From Variovorax paradoxus (lineage in GTDB: Bacteria > Pseudomonadota > Gammaproteobacteria > Burkholderiales > Burkholderiaceae_C): a DNA stretch of 64,000 nt. The stretch's first letter is position 1, and every line of letters begins with the position of its first letter. Positions 38,338 through 47,880 of this stretch are shown piece after piece. The stretch is taken from positions 85,329 to 149,328 of the forward strand of contig NZ_JAGGNW010000003.1 in assembly GCF_018614875.1 (NCBI RefSeq), given 5' to 3'. The translations under genes and the position numbers were made by a program. The notes beneath the pieces were generated by a model. That model worked only from the letters and a program-made list of their open reading frames with translations. It did no database searches and had not been told where the DNA came from.

Positions 38338-39566
38338 CAGATGGCTCCCGCGCCGCGCAGCGCCTCGATGCCCGCGGCGTCGTAGCCGAGTTCGGCCAGG
38401 ATCTCTTCGCTGTGCTGGCCCAGCAGCGGCGGCGCGCCTTGTGTCTGCAGCCTTGCCTCGGCAAAGCGCATCGGGCTCGCCACCTGCGGTACGTCCACGC
38501 CGTGCGGGTGCGGCACATGGCGCAGCATTCCGCGGGCCTTGACCTGCGGGTCTTCAAACACGTCGGCCACCGAATTGATGGCGCCGCACGGCACGCCGGC
38601 CTTGTCGAGCGCGGCCAGCAGCGCCGCACGGGTCCATCCGGCAAACGCGCCGCGGAGCAGCGCCGACAGCTCGCCGATGTTGCGCACGCGCTGCGCATTG
38701 GTGGCAAAGCGCTCGTCGGCCGCCCATCCGGCGTGGCCGAAGACCTCGCACAACCTGGCGAACTGGCCGTCGTTGCCAACCACCAGGATCACGTCGCCAT
38801 CGGCGCAGGCGTACACGTCCTGCGGCTGGATGTTGGGATGGGCATTGCCGCTGCGCTGCGGCACCTTGCCCGACACGAGATAGTTCATGGCCTGATTGGA
38901 CAACGTGGCCACCTGGACGTCGAGCATGGCAATGTCGATGCCGTCGCCCGTGCCGGTCTCGTTGCGGCGCGCCAGCGCGGCCAGCACCGACACCGCGGTG
39001 TACATGCCGGTCATCAGGTCGACGATCGGGATGCCGACCTTCTGCGGGCCGCCGCCGGGCCGGCCGTCCCTCTCGCCGGTCACGCTCATCAGGCCGCCCA
39101 TGGCCTGGATCAGGAAATCGTAGGCGGGCTGGTCGCGGCGCGGCCCGGTCTGGCCGAACCCGGTCACCGAACAATAGATGAGACGCGGATTGATCTTGCG
39201 CAGCGACGCCTCGTCGAGGCCGTAGCGCGCCAGCGTGCCGGCCTTGTAGTTCTCGAGCACGATGTCCGCGCGCGCAGCGAGCGCTTTCACGATCTTCTGG
39301 CCTTCGGGCTTCTCGATGCTCACCGTGATCGAGCGCTTGCCGCGGTTGACGGCCAGGTAGTAGCCGGCCTCCCGCGTATCCTTGCCGTCGGCATCCTTCA
39401 GAAAGGGCGGTCCCCACGAGCGCGTGTCGTCGCCGGCGCCCGGCCGCTCGATCTTGATGACCTCCGCTCCGAGGTCGGCCAGGATCTGGCCGGCCCAGGG
39501 CGCCGCGAGAATGCGGCTGAGGTCGAGCACCCGCACATGCGACAGCGGGCCTTTGGCAATGGTCAT
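38337..39566 (-). CDS. family III CoA-transferase (CaiB/BaiF)
   Basis: 409-residue CoA-transferase with the CaiB/BaiF pattern: VLDLSRILAAPWAGQILADLGAEVIKIERP at the N terminus, VNRGKRSITV, and IPIVDLMTGMY containing the conserved Asp that forms the covalent intermediate. It would activate an organic acid as CoA thioester. Divergent from the Bug gene at 39763; neighbours 40751 (acyl-CoA dehydrogenase) and 42115 (enoyl-CoA hydratase) provide downstream beta-oxidation-like steps. Substrate unknown. Confidence 0.9.
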   Translation of the reverse strand: MTIAKGPLSHVRVLDLSRILAAPWAGQILADLGAEVIKIERPGAGDDTRSWGPPFLKDADGKDTREAGYYLAVNRGKRSITVSIEKPEGQKIVKALAARADIVLENYKAGTLARYGLDEASLRKINPRLIYCSVTGFGQTGPRRDQPAYDFLIQAMGGLMSVTGERDGRPGGGPQKVGIPIVDLMTGMYTAVSVLAALARRNETGTGDGIDIAMLDVQVATLSNQAMNYLVSGKVPQRSGNAHPNIQPQDVYACADGDVILVVGNDGQFARLCEVFGHAGWAADERFATNAQRVRNIGELSALLRGAFAGWTRAALLAALDKAGVPCGAINSVADVFEDPQVKARGMLRHVPHPHGVDVPQVASPMRFAEARLQTQGAPPLLGQHSEEILAELGYDAAGIEALRGAGAI

Positions 39567-39654
39567 CAGGGTCTCCTTGGATCGAGACCGATTCTGGGCA
39601 CGACTCCCGCGCCGGGGCTACCGGCCGCGCGACAACTCTGTGATGTGCCGCGCG

Positions 39655-39698
39655 GCATAGCTGCGCGGGCTTCCGGCATGCCGCATAGCAGCTATGCG
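39655..39698. promoter_or_regulatory. GCATAG/CTATGC dyad in the CoA-transferase/Bug intergenic region
   Basis: CGCATAG-CAG-CTATGCG (39682-39698) is a perfect 7-bp dyad, preceded 27 bases upstream by GCATAGCTGCG (39655-39665). The paired arrangement resembles the recognition and activation sites of a LysR regulator, and the same words appear before the 35.4-kb operon. Confidence 0.45.
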
Positions 39699-39762
39699 TC
39701 GGAGACTGCTGCCGCACGGCCCGTGGCTGCCTAGAGTTCGCCCATCACCGGAGACAACTGCC

Positions 39763-40731
39763 ATGAACAGAATTTTCAGAGGCGCGGCCGCATGGGTGCT
39801 GGCATCGAGCGCCATCGCAGGCTGGGCACAGGCCTGGCCGTCCAAGCCGATCCGCATGATCGTGCCCTTTCCAGCGGGCGGTCCGGTCGACCAGACGGCG
39901 CGCACGCTGGGCACCAAGGTCGGCGCCGCGCTGAAGCAGCCGGTCCTCATCGACAACCGGGGCGGCGCCGCCGGCGTGCTCGGCGCGGACGCGGTGGCCA
40001 AGGCGCCGGCAGACGGCTACACCCTGCTCTTCTCCTCCGCCGGCGCACTGTCGATCGTGCCGAACATCGCGCCGTCGATGCCCTACAACCCGCAGAAGGA
40101 CCTGCAGGCCGTGACCCTGGCCGTCAAGGTACCCACGGTGCTGGTGGTCTCCGCCGAATCGAAGTTCCGGACGCTGGCCGAGCTGCTTGATGCGGCGCGC
40201 GCGAATCCCGGCAAGATCAACTACGCCTCGGCCGGCAGCGGCACCACCACGCACCTCGAGGTGGAGCTGCTCAAGCGCGAAGCCAAGGTGAACATGAACC
40301 ACATTCCGTACCGCGGCGCCGCTCCGGCGCTGACCGATCTGATGGGCGGGCAGGTCGACCTGATGATGGCCGACGTGCCGGTGGTTCTGCCCTTCATCAA
40401 GGCGGGCAAGATGCGCGCGCTCGCCGTCACCAGCCTCCGCCGCATCCCGGTGCTCAAGGACGTGCTGACCACGGCCGAGCTCGGGCTGCCCAAGGTCGAG
40501 GTCTACAACTGGTATGGCCTGCTCGCGCCGGCGCGCACGCCGCCCGAGGTGGTCGATCGCCTGTACCGCGAGGTGAGCACGGCCTTGCGCGCGCCGGAGC
40601 TCAAGGAGAGCTTCGTGCAGCAGGGCATCGAAGTGGTGGGCAGCCGGCCCGAGGAGTTCGGCCCCTACATCCTTGCCGAAACCGCGCGCTGGGGCGCCCT
40701 GGCGCGCGCCGTGGGCGCCAAGCTCGACTGA
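39763..40731 (+). CDS. Bug-family substrate-binding protein
   Basis: 322-residue periplasmic Bug/TctC-like protein, signal peptide to about residue 24 (AIAGWAQA). Marks: IVPFPAGGPVDQTARTLG, IDNRGGAAGVLGADAVAKAPADGYTLLF, and MNHIPYRGAAPALTDLMGGQVDLM. GGAGACAAC precedes the ATG. The ligand is probably a carboxylate handled by the neighbouring CoA-transferase and beta-oxidation-type enzymes. No transporter membrane subunit is nearby. Confidence 0.9.
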   Translation: MNRIFRGAAAWVLASSAIAGWAQAWPSKPIRMIVPFPAGGPVDQTARTLGTKVGAALKQPVLIDNRGGAAGVLGADAVAKAPADGYTLLFSSAGALSIVPNIAPSMPYNPQKDLQAVTLAVKVPTVLVVSAESKFRTLAELLDAARANPGKINYASAGSGTTTHLEVELLKREAKVNMNHIPYRGAAPALTDLMGGQVDLMMADVPVVLPFIKAGKMRALAVTSLRRIPVLKDVLTTAELGLPKVEVYNWYGLLAPARTPPEVVDRLYREVSTALRAPELKESFVQQGIEVVGSRPEEFGPYILAETARWGALARAVGAKLD

Positions 40732-40750
40732 GCGCGAGCGCCCCCGGCGT

Positions 40751-41986
40751 TCAGCGCACCGCGACAGCCGCCGCGCGCTTGGCCAGCTCGAGCTTGGCGA
40801 TGGCGTTGCGGTGCACTTCGTCGGGGCCGTCGACGATGCGTACCGTGCGCTGGTGCGCATAGGCTTCGGCGAGCCAGAAATCCTGGCTGACGCCGGCGGC
40901 GCCGTGCGCCTGGATGGCCCAGTCGACCACCTTGCACGACATGTTGGGGGCCACCACCTTGATCATCGCGATCTCGGCGCGCGCTTCCTTGTTGCCCACG
41001 GTGTCCATCTTGTAGGCCGCATTGAGCGTGAGCAGGCGGGCCTGGTCGATCAGGCAGCGCGACTCGGCAATGCGCTCATGCCAGATCGACTGTTCCGCCA
41101 GCGGACGGCCGAAGGCCACGCGGCTGCGCAGCCGGTCGCACATCAGCTCGAGCGCGCGCTCGGCGGCGCCGATGGAGCGCATGCAATGGTGAATGCGCCC
41201 CGGGCCGAGCCGCCCTTGCGCGATCTCGAAACCGCGCCCTTCGCCCAGCAGGATGTTGGCCGCGGGCACGCGCACGTCTTCCAGCAGCACTTCCATGTGG
41301 CCGTGCGGCGCGTCGTCGTAGCCGAACACCGAGAGATGGCGCAGCACCGTGATGCCCTGGGTGTCGCGCGGCACCAGCACCATCGACTGCTGCGCATGGC
41401 GCGGCGCGTCGGGGTCGGTCTTGCCCATCACGATGAAGATCTTGCAGCGCGGGCTGCCCGCGCCCGAAGAGAACCACTTGCGGCCGTTGATCACGTATTC
41501 GTCGCCCTCGCGGCGGATGGTGCACTGGATGTTGGTGGCGTCCGACGACGCCACCGCCGGCTCGGTCATCAGGAAGCCCGAGCGGATGTCGCCGGCGAGC
41601 AGCGGCGCCAGCCATTCGTCCTTCTGCGCCTCGGTGCCGTAGCGCTCGATGGTTTCCATGTTGCCGGTGTCCGGCGCAGAGCAGTTGAACACCTCGCCCG
41701 ACCAGGAGACGCGGCCCATCACCTCGCACAGCGGCGCATAGTCGAGATTGGAGATGGCCGGCACGTCGCGGTGCGGGTGGGGCAGGAACATGTTCCAGAG
41801 GCCGGCCGCGCGCGCGACCGGTTTCAGCTCCTCGATCAGCGGCGAGACCTGCCAGGCATTGCCCTGGCGGCGGAAGGCATCCATCTCGTGGTGGTAGCGC
41901 GCTTCGTTCGGATAGATGTGCTGGTCGAAGAACCGGTTCAGGCGTTCGAGCAGCTCGCGGGTCTTGGCGGAGGGTTCGGCAAACAT
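40751..41986 (-). CDS. acyl-CoA dehydrogenase (ACAD10/11-like)
   Basis: 411-residue FAD acyl-CoA dehydrogenase. Marks: [63 protein letters not shown], and the C-terminal [34 protein letters not shown]. This tail is typical of the ACAD10/11 clade. Oxidises an acyl-CoA to the enoyl-CoA; the enoyl-CoA hydratase encoded next could hydrate the product. Same strand as 42115, 128 bases downstream of it. Confidence 0.9.
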   Translation of the reverse strand: MFAEPSAKTRELLERLNRFFDQHIYPNEARYHHEMDAFRRQGNAWQVSPLIEELKPVARAAGLWNMFLPHPHRDVPAISNLDYAPLCEVMGRVSWSGEVFNCSAPDTGNMETIERYGTEAQKDEWLAPLLAGDIRSGFLMTEPAVASSDATNIQCTIRREGDEYVINGRKWFSSGAGSPRCKIFIVMGKTDPDAPRHAQQSMVLVPRDTQGITVLRHLSVFGYDDAPHGHMEVLLEDVRVPAANILLGEGRGFEIAQGRLGPGRIHHCMRSIGAAERALELMCDRLRSRVAFGRPLAEQSIWHERIAESRCLIDQARLLTLNAAYKMDTVGNKEARAEIAMIKVVAPNMSCKVVDWAIQAHGAAGVSQDFWLAEAYAHQRTVRIVDGPDEVHRNAIAKLELAKRAAAVAVR

Positions 41987-42114
41987 GGGGCTTCCTTTGG
42001 GGACAGGGGCAATTCAAACACCGCCAGCTGCAGCGAGCCGTCCCGAAAGTGACGCGAGAGCGCGCGCGGCCGCCTGCACGCCGCGGCATGCGGGGCCGTG
42101 CCGGGGTCCCGTGT

Positions 42115-42891
42115 TCAGCGCCCGGTGAACACAGGCGCCCTCTTTTCGGCGAAGGCGCGCTGGGCTTCCCTCGCGTCGTCGGTCTTCGCGATCTGCGCCG
42201 TCATGTCCTGCTCGTAGCGATAGCCGTCGCGCAGGCTCATGTCCTCGATCACGTTGAGCGTGTGCTTGCCCATGCGGGTGGACACCGGGCCCTTGGACGC
42301 AATGGCCGTTGCAATGTCGAGTGCGGCGGGCATCAGTTCCTCCGGCGCGACACAGGCTTCGACGATGCCGAGGCGGTATAGCTCGGCGCCGCTCACGCGC
42401 ATGCCCGTGAGCATCATGCGGCGCAAGCGCGAATGACTGAAGAGCCGCATCGCGTGGCGCCCTCCGCCGAGCAGGCCCACGTCGACTTCGGGCAGGCCGA
42501 GCGTGGCCTTCTCGGATGCGATCAGGATGTCGCTCGAAGCGGCCATCGCAAGGCCCGAGCCGAGGGCGGCGCCGTTGATGGCGCAGATCACGGGCTTGGC
42601 GCATTCGCGGATGGCATGGAAGCATTCGCGCGTGCGGCGCGAATGGGCCGGCAGGTCGCCGGGCCCCTGGATGACGGAGGCGCGGCCTTTCAGGTCGGCA
42701 CCGGCACAGAACACCTTGCCAGCCCCCGTCAACACCACAACGCGCACTTCGTCCATTTCCGAGATGCGGTCGAGCGCGAGCGTGAGCTCGTCATTGAGCA
42801 CGCGCGTGAGCGCGTTCACCGGCGGGCTGTCGAGCGTGAGCGTTGCGACGTGGTCGCGCAGTTGGTAGTCGAGCTGGGTCAGGTCGTTCAT
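42115..42891 (-). CDS. enoyl-CoA hydratase/isomerase family protein
   Basis: 258-residue crotonase-fold enzyme. Oxyanion-hole segments are VFCAGADLKGR and INGAALGSGLAMAASSDILIA; GLPEVDVGLLGGG contains a Glu at the hydratase position. Hydrates enoyl-CoA, though some relatives are isomerases or hydrolases. It precedes the acyl-CoA dehydrogenase in the leftward direction, completing a short beta-oxidation-like module with the CoA-transferase. Confidence 0.9.
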   Translation of the reverse strand: MNDLTQLDYQLRDHVATLTLDSPPVNALTRVLNDELTLALDRISEMDEVRVVVLTGAGKVFCAGADLKGRASVIQGPGDLPAHSRRTRECFHAIRECAKPVICAINGAALGSGLAMAASSDILIASEKATLGLPEVDVGLLGGGRHAMRLFSHSRLRRMMLTGMRVSGAELYRLGIVEACVAPEELMPAALDIATAIASKGPVSTRMGKHTLNVIEDMSLRDGYRYEQDMTAQIAKTDDAREAQRAFAEKRAPVFTGR

Positions 42892-43033
42892 CGTTGCGTG
42901 TCTCCGAGGCGCCTCTCGCTTCTGGAGAGCGCCGTCCGATCAGTCTATCGGCGGAGGCACGCCGGGAGGCCTCGCGCCATGCAGACCTGATATGGCGTTC
43001 GATGCATACCAGGGGCACGGTTGCGTGCCCTTC

Positions 43034-44053
43034 TCAATGCCCGAGCCCGTCCGGAGGCAACAGCACGATCTTGCCGAGTGCGCTTCCGCTGTCGAGCAGT
43101 TCGTGCGCGCGGCGCGATTCCGCCAGCGCAAAGCAGGTGGCCGGGGGCGCATGCACGCGGCCTTCGGCCATGAGGGCGATGGCGGCCTCCATGAGCCCGC
43201 GCCGCTGCGGCACGTCGTCGTCCACGGCATGGATCGAGAAGGTGCGCACGGCAAGGCTCCTGCTCAGCAGCTTGCGCAGCTCCCCGAACACATCGCCGGC
43301 CGGCGGGCCGTTCACGATGTTGTAGGAGACCACCATGCCGAACGGCGCCAGGGCGCGCAGGCAGGCGATGAAGAGCTCGCCGCCGAGATGGTCGAAAGCC
43401 AGGTCGACACCGCGCCCGGCCGTGAGCTGCATGACCTTCTCGGCCAGGCCGCGCGCGTCGCCCTCGATGACTTCGTGCGCGCCGTTGGCCAGCGCGAAGT
43501 CGCGCTTGCGCGGCGTGGAAGCGGTGCCGATCACGCGCAGGCCGCGGCCCTGCGCCACCTGCGCCAGCGCCGTGGCAACGCCGCCCGCCGCGCCGGGAAC
43601 CAGGATCGATCTGGCGGGCAGGTTGCCGTTGCTCGACAGCATGGCCAGCGCCAGCTGGAAGTTGCCAAGGCTCACGGCATCCTCGAAGCGGATCGCATCG
43701 GGGAGAACGAAGGGCGCGGCCTCGGGCACGCAGATGGCTTCGGCATAGCAGCCGCCGCGCTGCTTCAGTTCCCGCGCGCTCACCAGCACACGCTGGCCGA
43801 CCCGCAGGGCCCTGACGCCGGGGCCGACCGCATCGACGACGCCGGCCATTTCGTTGCCGGGGATGGCCGGCATCGGCGGCATCCACTTGTAGGTGCCGTT
43901 GCGGATCAGCACGTCGGGCCCGCCGGCGCCGATGGCCATCGCCCTGACCCGCACTTCGCCCGCCTGCGGCTGCGGCAGGGGAAGCTCCACCAGCTGCAGG
44001 ACGTCGGGACCGCCGGGTGCCTGGAGCTGGATCGCCTTCATGGTGGTGCGCAT
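43034..44053 (-). CDS. zinc-free MDR quinone oxidoreductase
   Basis: 339-residue NADPH-dependent quinone oxidoreductase-type MDR protein. Motifs: MPAIPGNEMAGVVDAVGPGV in the GroES-like part, LVPGAAGGVATALAQVAQGRGLRVIGTAS in the Rossmann part, and ending GKIVLLPPDG. No zinc Cys/His set. The preferred start (44053) shares one base with the stop of the AA_synth gene (TGATG); Met at 44041 is an alternative. Co-expressed with the AA_synth-like and Bug genes. Confidence 0.87.
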   Translation of the reverse strand: MRTTMKAIQLQAPGGPDVLQLVELPLPQPQAGEVRVRAMAIGAGGPDVLIRNGTYKWMPPMPAIPGNEMAGVVDAVGPGVRALRVGQRVLVSARELKQRGGCYAEAICVPEAAPFVLPDAIRFEDAVSLGNFQLALAMLSSNGNLPARSILVPGAAGGVATALAQVAQGRGLRVIGTASTPRKRDFALANGAHEVIEGDARGLAEKVMQLTAGRGVDLAFDHLGGELFIACLRALAPFGMVVSYNIVNGPPAGDVFGELRKLLSRSLAVRTFSIHAVDDDVPQRRGLMEAAIALMAEGRVHAPPATCFALAESRRAHELLDSGSALGKIVLLPPDGLGH

Positions 44054-44631
44054 CACCGCTGCCCGTCGTGCACGGCCACCTGCTCTTTGGCGAGCCCGCC
44101 CAGGCGTGCATGCACCCGCCCTCCCGTGCCCATGACCAGCGCAAACAGGATCTCGTTGGGGCGCGGCGCATCCTGGATGCCCACCTCCATCGTGTTGTAG
44201 TGGCTGCGCACGTACGCAGCGTGGATGTAGTGCAGCGGCACCATGAGCCGGTAGCCGGTGGCGGCCACCGCCTTGGCCGAGGGCACGATCGCCTTCGGCT
44301 CGCCGAGGACGTCGCGCATGGCCCATCCCCCGGCCTCGTGCCAGACGGCGCCGTGCTCCAGCTCTCCGTTCACGCCCACGATCGCGGCCTTGCTGTAGAC
44401 CTCGACCTTGTCCCGGCCCAGCACCTCGACCAGCTCGGTGGCCAGCAGCGTGCCGAGCGAGCGCAGTTCGGCCATGAAGGGCATCAGGTCCGGCTCGTAC
44501 CGCCCCGCATAGGGGTTGTGGATGACCGCGCAGGCGGCCGCCAGCCTGAGCGGCGTCGCGGCCGGCGGACCGCCCTCGTGGTAGATGGTTTCGATGCAAA
44601 GGCTGCGCTTGCGGATGTCGATCAGGGACAT
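44053..44631 (-). CDS. AA_synth (DUF1185) family protein
   Basis: 192-residue protein of the poorly characterised 'amino acid synthesis' family (Pfam PF06684). Conserved parts: VIHNPYAGRYEPDL, VEVYSKAAIVGVNGELEHGAVWH, and LHYIHAAYVRSHYNTMEVGIQDAPRPNEI. Family members are common beside catabolic operons in proteobacteria; their chemistry is not established. It is coupled to the downstream quinone oxidoreductase and 10 bases after the Bug gene, so it belongs to that operon. Confidence 0.85.
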   Translation of the reverse strand: MSLIDIRKRSLCIETIYHEGGPPAATPLRLAAACAVIHNPYAGRYEPDLMPFMAELRSLGTLLATELVEVLGRDKVEVYSKAAIVGVNGELEHGAVWHEAGGWAMRDVLGEPKAIVPSAKAVAATGYRLMVPLHYIHAAYVRSHYNTMEVGIQDAPRPNEILFALVMGTGGRVHARLGGLAKEQVAVHDGQR

Positions 44632-44641
44632 GGAATGGACC

Positions 44642-45613
44642 TCATTGCCTGGGAATGTGTGCGTCGTTCACGACGGCGGTCCACCGCTTCAGCTCGGCGG
44701 CCACCATGGTGGTCATCTCTTCGGGTGTGCTGCCGCGCGCTTCGCCGCCCATCTCCTCCAGCCGCGCACGCACGGCCGGCACCTTCAGGGCCTTGAGCGT
44801 CTCGGCATGCAGGCGATCGACGACCGGGCGCGGCGTGCCGGCGGGCGCCATGAAGCCGGCCCAGGAGCGCACGTCGTAGCCGGGCACGCCCTGCTCCGCC
44901 ACGGTCGGCAGCTCCGGCATCTGGCTCCAGCGCTGCGCGCCGGTGGTCGCCAGCGCCCTGAGCTTGCCGGCCTTGATGTTGGCCAGCACGGCCGTGGGCG
45001 GCGCGATGATCATCGGCACCTCGCCACCGAGCAGCGCCGCGACCGAAGCGGCATCTCCGCGATAGGGAACGTGCAGCATCTCGACGTTGGCGCTCTTCAC
45101 CAGCAGCTCGCCGGCAAGGTGGTGCGTGGAGCCGATGCCCGCCGACCCGTACGACACGCCGCGCGCATCGGCGCGCGCCGCGGCGAGCATCTCGGCCAGG
45201 CCCCGGTAGGGCGAATCGGCCCGCACCACCAGCAGGAACGGAAAGTAGGTGACCGTGGAAATCATCTGGAAGTCCGGCACCGTCTGGTAGCTGAGCTTGT
45301 TGTAGAGCGCGCCGGCCACGGCATGGCCGCCCGTGGCCAGCAGCAGCGTGTACCCGTCGGGCCTGGCGCGCGCCACCGTTGCAGCGGCGATGGTGCCCCC
45401 TGCCCCGGCCTGCGCCTCGACCACGAAGGGCTGCCCCAGGCCCTTGGCCATCTCCGTGCCGACCACGCGCGCGATGGTGTCGGCGTTGCCGCCGGCCGCA
45501 AAGCCCTGGTAGATCTTGATCGGTTTGTCCGGGAAGCCCTGGGCCAGGCCGTCAAGGGGTGCCGCGCAGGCCAGGGTCAGGCCTGCGGCGACGAGCAATC
45601 GTCTGCGCCGCAT
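44642..45613 (-). CDS. Bug-family substrate-binding protein
   Basis: 323-residue periplasmic binding protein of the Bug/TctC family. Signal peptide with RRRR n-region (residues 1-25), then IYQGFAAGGNADTIARVV, VVEAQAGAGGTIAAATVARARPDGYTLLL and MLHVPYRGDAASVAALLGGEVPMI. It is the third Bug gene of the window, again without TctA/TctB partners. Context (FAH-family hydrolase upstream, AA_synth downstream) suggests an aromatic or dicarboxylate ligand. Confidence 0.9.
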   Translation of the reverse strand: MRRRRLLVAAGLTLACAAPLDGLAQGFPDKPIKIYQGFAAGGNADTIARVVGTEMAKGLGQPFVVEAQAGAGGTIAAATVARARPDGYTLLLATGGHAVAGALYNKLSYQTVPDFQMISTVTYFPFLLVVRADSPYRGLAEMLAAARADARGVSYGSAGIGSTHHLAGELLVKSANVEMLHVPYRGDAASVAALLGGEVPMIIAPPTAVLANIKAGKLRALATTGAQRWSQMPELPTVAEQGVPGYDVRSWAGFMAPAGTPRPVVDRLHAETLKALKVPAVRARLEEMGGEARGSTPEEMTTMVAAELKRWTAVVNDAHIPRQ

Positions 45614-45679
45614 GGTGTGTCTCCAATGGTTGTGGAATGAAGGCCGCGGCTTGTGCCGCCGCGGTCCGGGTGACGGGCT

Positions 45680-46543
45680 TCAGTCTTGCTGGACGATGGG
45701 GTTGCGCAGCACGCCGATGCCTTCGATCTCGACCTCGCACACGTCGCCCGGCTTCATGAAGCGGGGCGGCTTCTTGCTCCAGCCCACGCCCGCCGGCGTG
45801 CCGGTGGCGATCACGTCGCCGGGCGTGAGCGTGAAGATCGTCGACGCATAGCTGATGAGCTTCGGAATGCTGAAGATCATGTGGCCCGTGTGGCTGCTCT
45901 GCACCACTTCGCCGTTGAGCCGGGTCTCGAGCTTGAGCGCGCGGCCGGGCGCGATCTCGTCGGCCGTCACCATCCAGGGACCGAAGCCGCCGGTCGACTC
46001 GAAGTTCTTGCCCGAGGCGATCTGCTTGGCATGGAACTGCCACTCGCGCACGCTGCCGTCGTTGTAGCAAGCGTAGCCCGCCACGTGGTCGAAGGCGTCC
46101 GCTTCCGAAATGTTGCGTCCGCCCTTGCCGATGATGACGGCGAGTTCGCCTTCCCAGTCGAGCGATTCCGACACGTGCGGCCGCACGATCGGCTGGTTGT
46201 GCGCGCACTGCGAGCGCCAGACGCGCAGGAAGATCGGCGGCTGCTCCGACAGTTCGCGCTGCATGCCGGCGGCCAGCACCTCCTGGTGATGGTCCATGTA
46301 GTTGCGCACCGCGCACACGATCTTCTCGGGCCGCGGAATCACCGGCAGGTAAGTGATGTCGGCCAGCCCGGCCACCACCGGCAGCCCTTCGACGTGCTGG
46401 GCCGCCCGCAGGTATTCGCCCGAGGCGATGTAGTCGGCCAGGCTCGCGTGCTGCGGGCGCGCCTGGCCGAGGTCGACCACGCCGTCGCCGACGACGGCGC
46501 CCCAGGTTTCGCGGCCTTGATGGACAAATGACAAAAGCTTCAT
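45680..46543 (-). CDS. fumarylacetoacetate hydrolase-family protein
   Basis: 287-residue FAH-superfamily enzyme. Metal-binding and active-site segments: RNYMDHHQEVLAAGM, LDWEGELAVIIGKGGRNISE, GYACYNDGSVREWQF and the PPRFMKPGDVCEVEIEGIGVLRNPI tail. Members act as acylpyruvate hydrolases, 2-oxo-hept-4-ene-1,7-dioate hydratases or ureidoglycolate-type lyases at the end of aromatic pathways. Follows the VOC gene by 45 bases, which is the usual ring-cleavage then hydrolysis order. Confidence 0.9.
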   Translation of the reverse strand: MKLLSFVHQGRETWGAVVGDGVVDLGQARPQHASLADYIASGEYLRAAQHVEGLPVVAGLADITYLPVIPRPEKIVCAVRNYMDHHQEVLAAGMQRELSEQPPIFLRVWRSQCAHNQPIVRPHVSESLDWEGELAVIIGKGGRNISEADAFDHVAGYACYNDGSVREWQFHAKQIASGKNFESTGGFGPWMVTADEIAPGRALKLETRLNGEVVQSSHTGHMIFSIPKLISYASTIFTLTPGDVIATGTPAGVGWSKKPPRFMKPGDVCEVEIEGIGVLRNPIVQQD

Positions 46544-46588
46544 GGGAACTCCGGTTGAAATGTGCGGGGGTGGGAAAAGGCGGACGCG

Positions 46589-47140
46589 TCAGGACGTCAC
46601 CGGCGAGCGCGACTCGAACTGCGCCTGCCACTGCGCGAGCGGCATGAAGCTCGGGTCCTTGCGGCAGGCCGCCTCGGTTTCGCGCATGAGCGTCTCGTCG
46701 TCCTTCGACAGGTCGAGCGGATCGCCATGCGGCTGCGCGATGTAGAAGGGTGTGTCGACGTAGATCTCCACGGTGTTGCCTTCCGGATCGAGCATGTAGA
46801 CCGAGAGCGCGTTGCCGTGGTTCAGGCCGCGGATGTGGGTGGCGCCCCTGGCCTCGGCCCGCGCCGAAATGTCGCGCAGGTATTGGATGCTCGGCACCAC
46901 GAAGGAGATCTGCATCACGGTGCTGAACGTCGCCTCCGCCGGCCGGCCCGAAGCCAGCACCAGCTGGTGATGCTGGTCCGCGCTGGCGCTGGTGAACACC
47001 AGCTGGTTCTTGAAGGTGCGGCCTTCGCCGCGATCGGTGATCGTGAGGTCGAAGGTCTCGGTGTAGAAGGCCACCATCCGCTCCAGGTCGGTGACGAAGA
47101 TGCCGAAATGCGAAGGCGTGGGTCGGGCGACCTTGAGCAT
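46589..47140 (-). CDS. VOC-family dioxygenase-like protein (catechol 2,3-dioxygenase type)
   Basis: 183-residue single-unit vicinal-oxygen-chelate protein. Metal-site candidates: His in TPSHFGIFVTDL, His in SADQHHQLVLASG, and Glu in DPEGNTVEIYVDTPFY, which is the usual extradiol dioxygenase arrangement; the following Tyr is also typical. The ATG at 47140 has GGAGACAGC upstream. With the FAH-family gene downstream it may open a dihydroxylated ring, although glyoxalase-type functions cannot be excluded. Confidence 0.84.
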   Translation of the reverse strand: MLKVARPTPSHFGIFVTDLERMVAFYTETFDLTITDRGEGRTFKNQLVFTSASADQHHQLVLASGRPAEATFSTVMQISFVVPSIQYLRDISARAEARGATHIRGLNHGNALSVYMLDPEGNTVEIYVDTPFYIAQPHGDPLDLSKDDETLMRETEAACRKDPSFMPLAQWQAQFESRSPVTS

Positions 47141-47169
47141 GCTGTCTCCAGTGATGGGGCTTTGCGCCC

Positions 47170-47880
47170 CTACGATTGCGCGGCCTCGGCGGCCTTGAGT
47201 GCGGCCAGCACGTTGCGCTGCGTGCTCAGGATGTGCTCCTCGAGCAGGGCGCAGGCCGTGTCCGTGTCGCGCCGCAAGGTGGCGTCCATGATCTTCCGGT
47301 GCTCGTTCGACTTGCGGCGCGCGGTCTTCCTGTGGCGGGCGGAAAAGCGCCGGTAGCGCTCGGCCTGGTCGAACAGGCTCGCGCCCCACACGCGCTGGCG
47401 CAACGAAGGGCAGGCGGCCAGCAGCGCGAGGTGGAAGGCGCGATGCAGCTGCGACCAGTCGTTGTCGAGAATGACGGGCCCGTCGCTCAGGCGGGACTCG
47501 ACTTTCTCCAGCCGGTGGTAGGCAGCCAGGATGTCCGCCTCCCAGGCGTCGTCGCCATGGGCAATGGCTTCCCGCAGCGCCGGCACGTCGAGCATCACGC
47601 GCATGCGCGTGATGTCGGCCAGGTCGTCCTTGGAGATCGGCGCCACGCGGAAGCCGCGACGCTCGTCGGCGCGCACGAGCCCTTCCTGCGTCAGCCGGCT
47701 GAGCGCCTCGCGCAGCGGGCTGCTCGAGTAGCCGTAGGCGGACTGGAGCTCGTCGAGCTTGAGCTTGGCGCCGGCTTCGAAGGTACCGGCCAGGACGTCT
47801 TGCCGCAGCCGGGCGAAGGCCTGCTCGGCCAACGGCGGCTCGTAGCCGGGGGAGATTTCTTGTTTGTGCATGGAAGTCAT
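47170..47880 (-). CDS. GntR-family regulator, FCD type
   Basis: 236-residue regulator: winged helix (DELQSAYGYSSSPLREALSRLTQEGLV) and FCD domain with DWSQLHRAFHLALLAAC and NEHRKIMDATLRRD metal-site regions. ATGs at 47889, 47880 and 47871 are all in frame. The 47880 ATG is preferred: TTTATGCATAAA separates GGAG from it, and starting at 47889 would place the palindrome over the start codon with a three-base spacing. Divergent from the FMN reductase gene, and 29 bases from the VOC gene, so it may control both sides and the 50.2-kb intergenic region with the same motif. Confidence 0.85.
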   Translation of the reverse strand: MTSMHKQEISPGYEPPLAEQAFARLRQDVLAGTFEAGAKLKLDELQSAYGYSSSPLREALSRLTQEGLVRADERRGFRVAPISKDDLADITRMRVMLDVPALREAIAHGDDAWEADILAAYHRLEKVESRLSDGPVILDNDWSQLHRAFHLALLAACPSLRQRVWGASLFDQAERYRRFSARHRKTARRKSNEHRKIMDATLRRDTDTACALLEEHILSTQRNVLAALKAAEAAQS

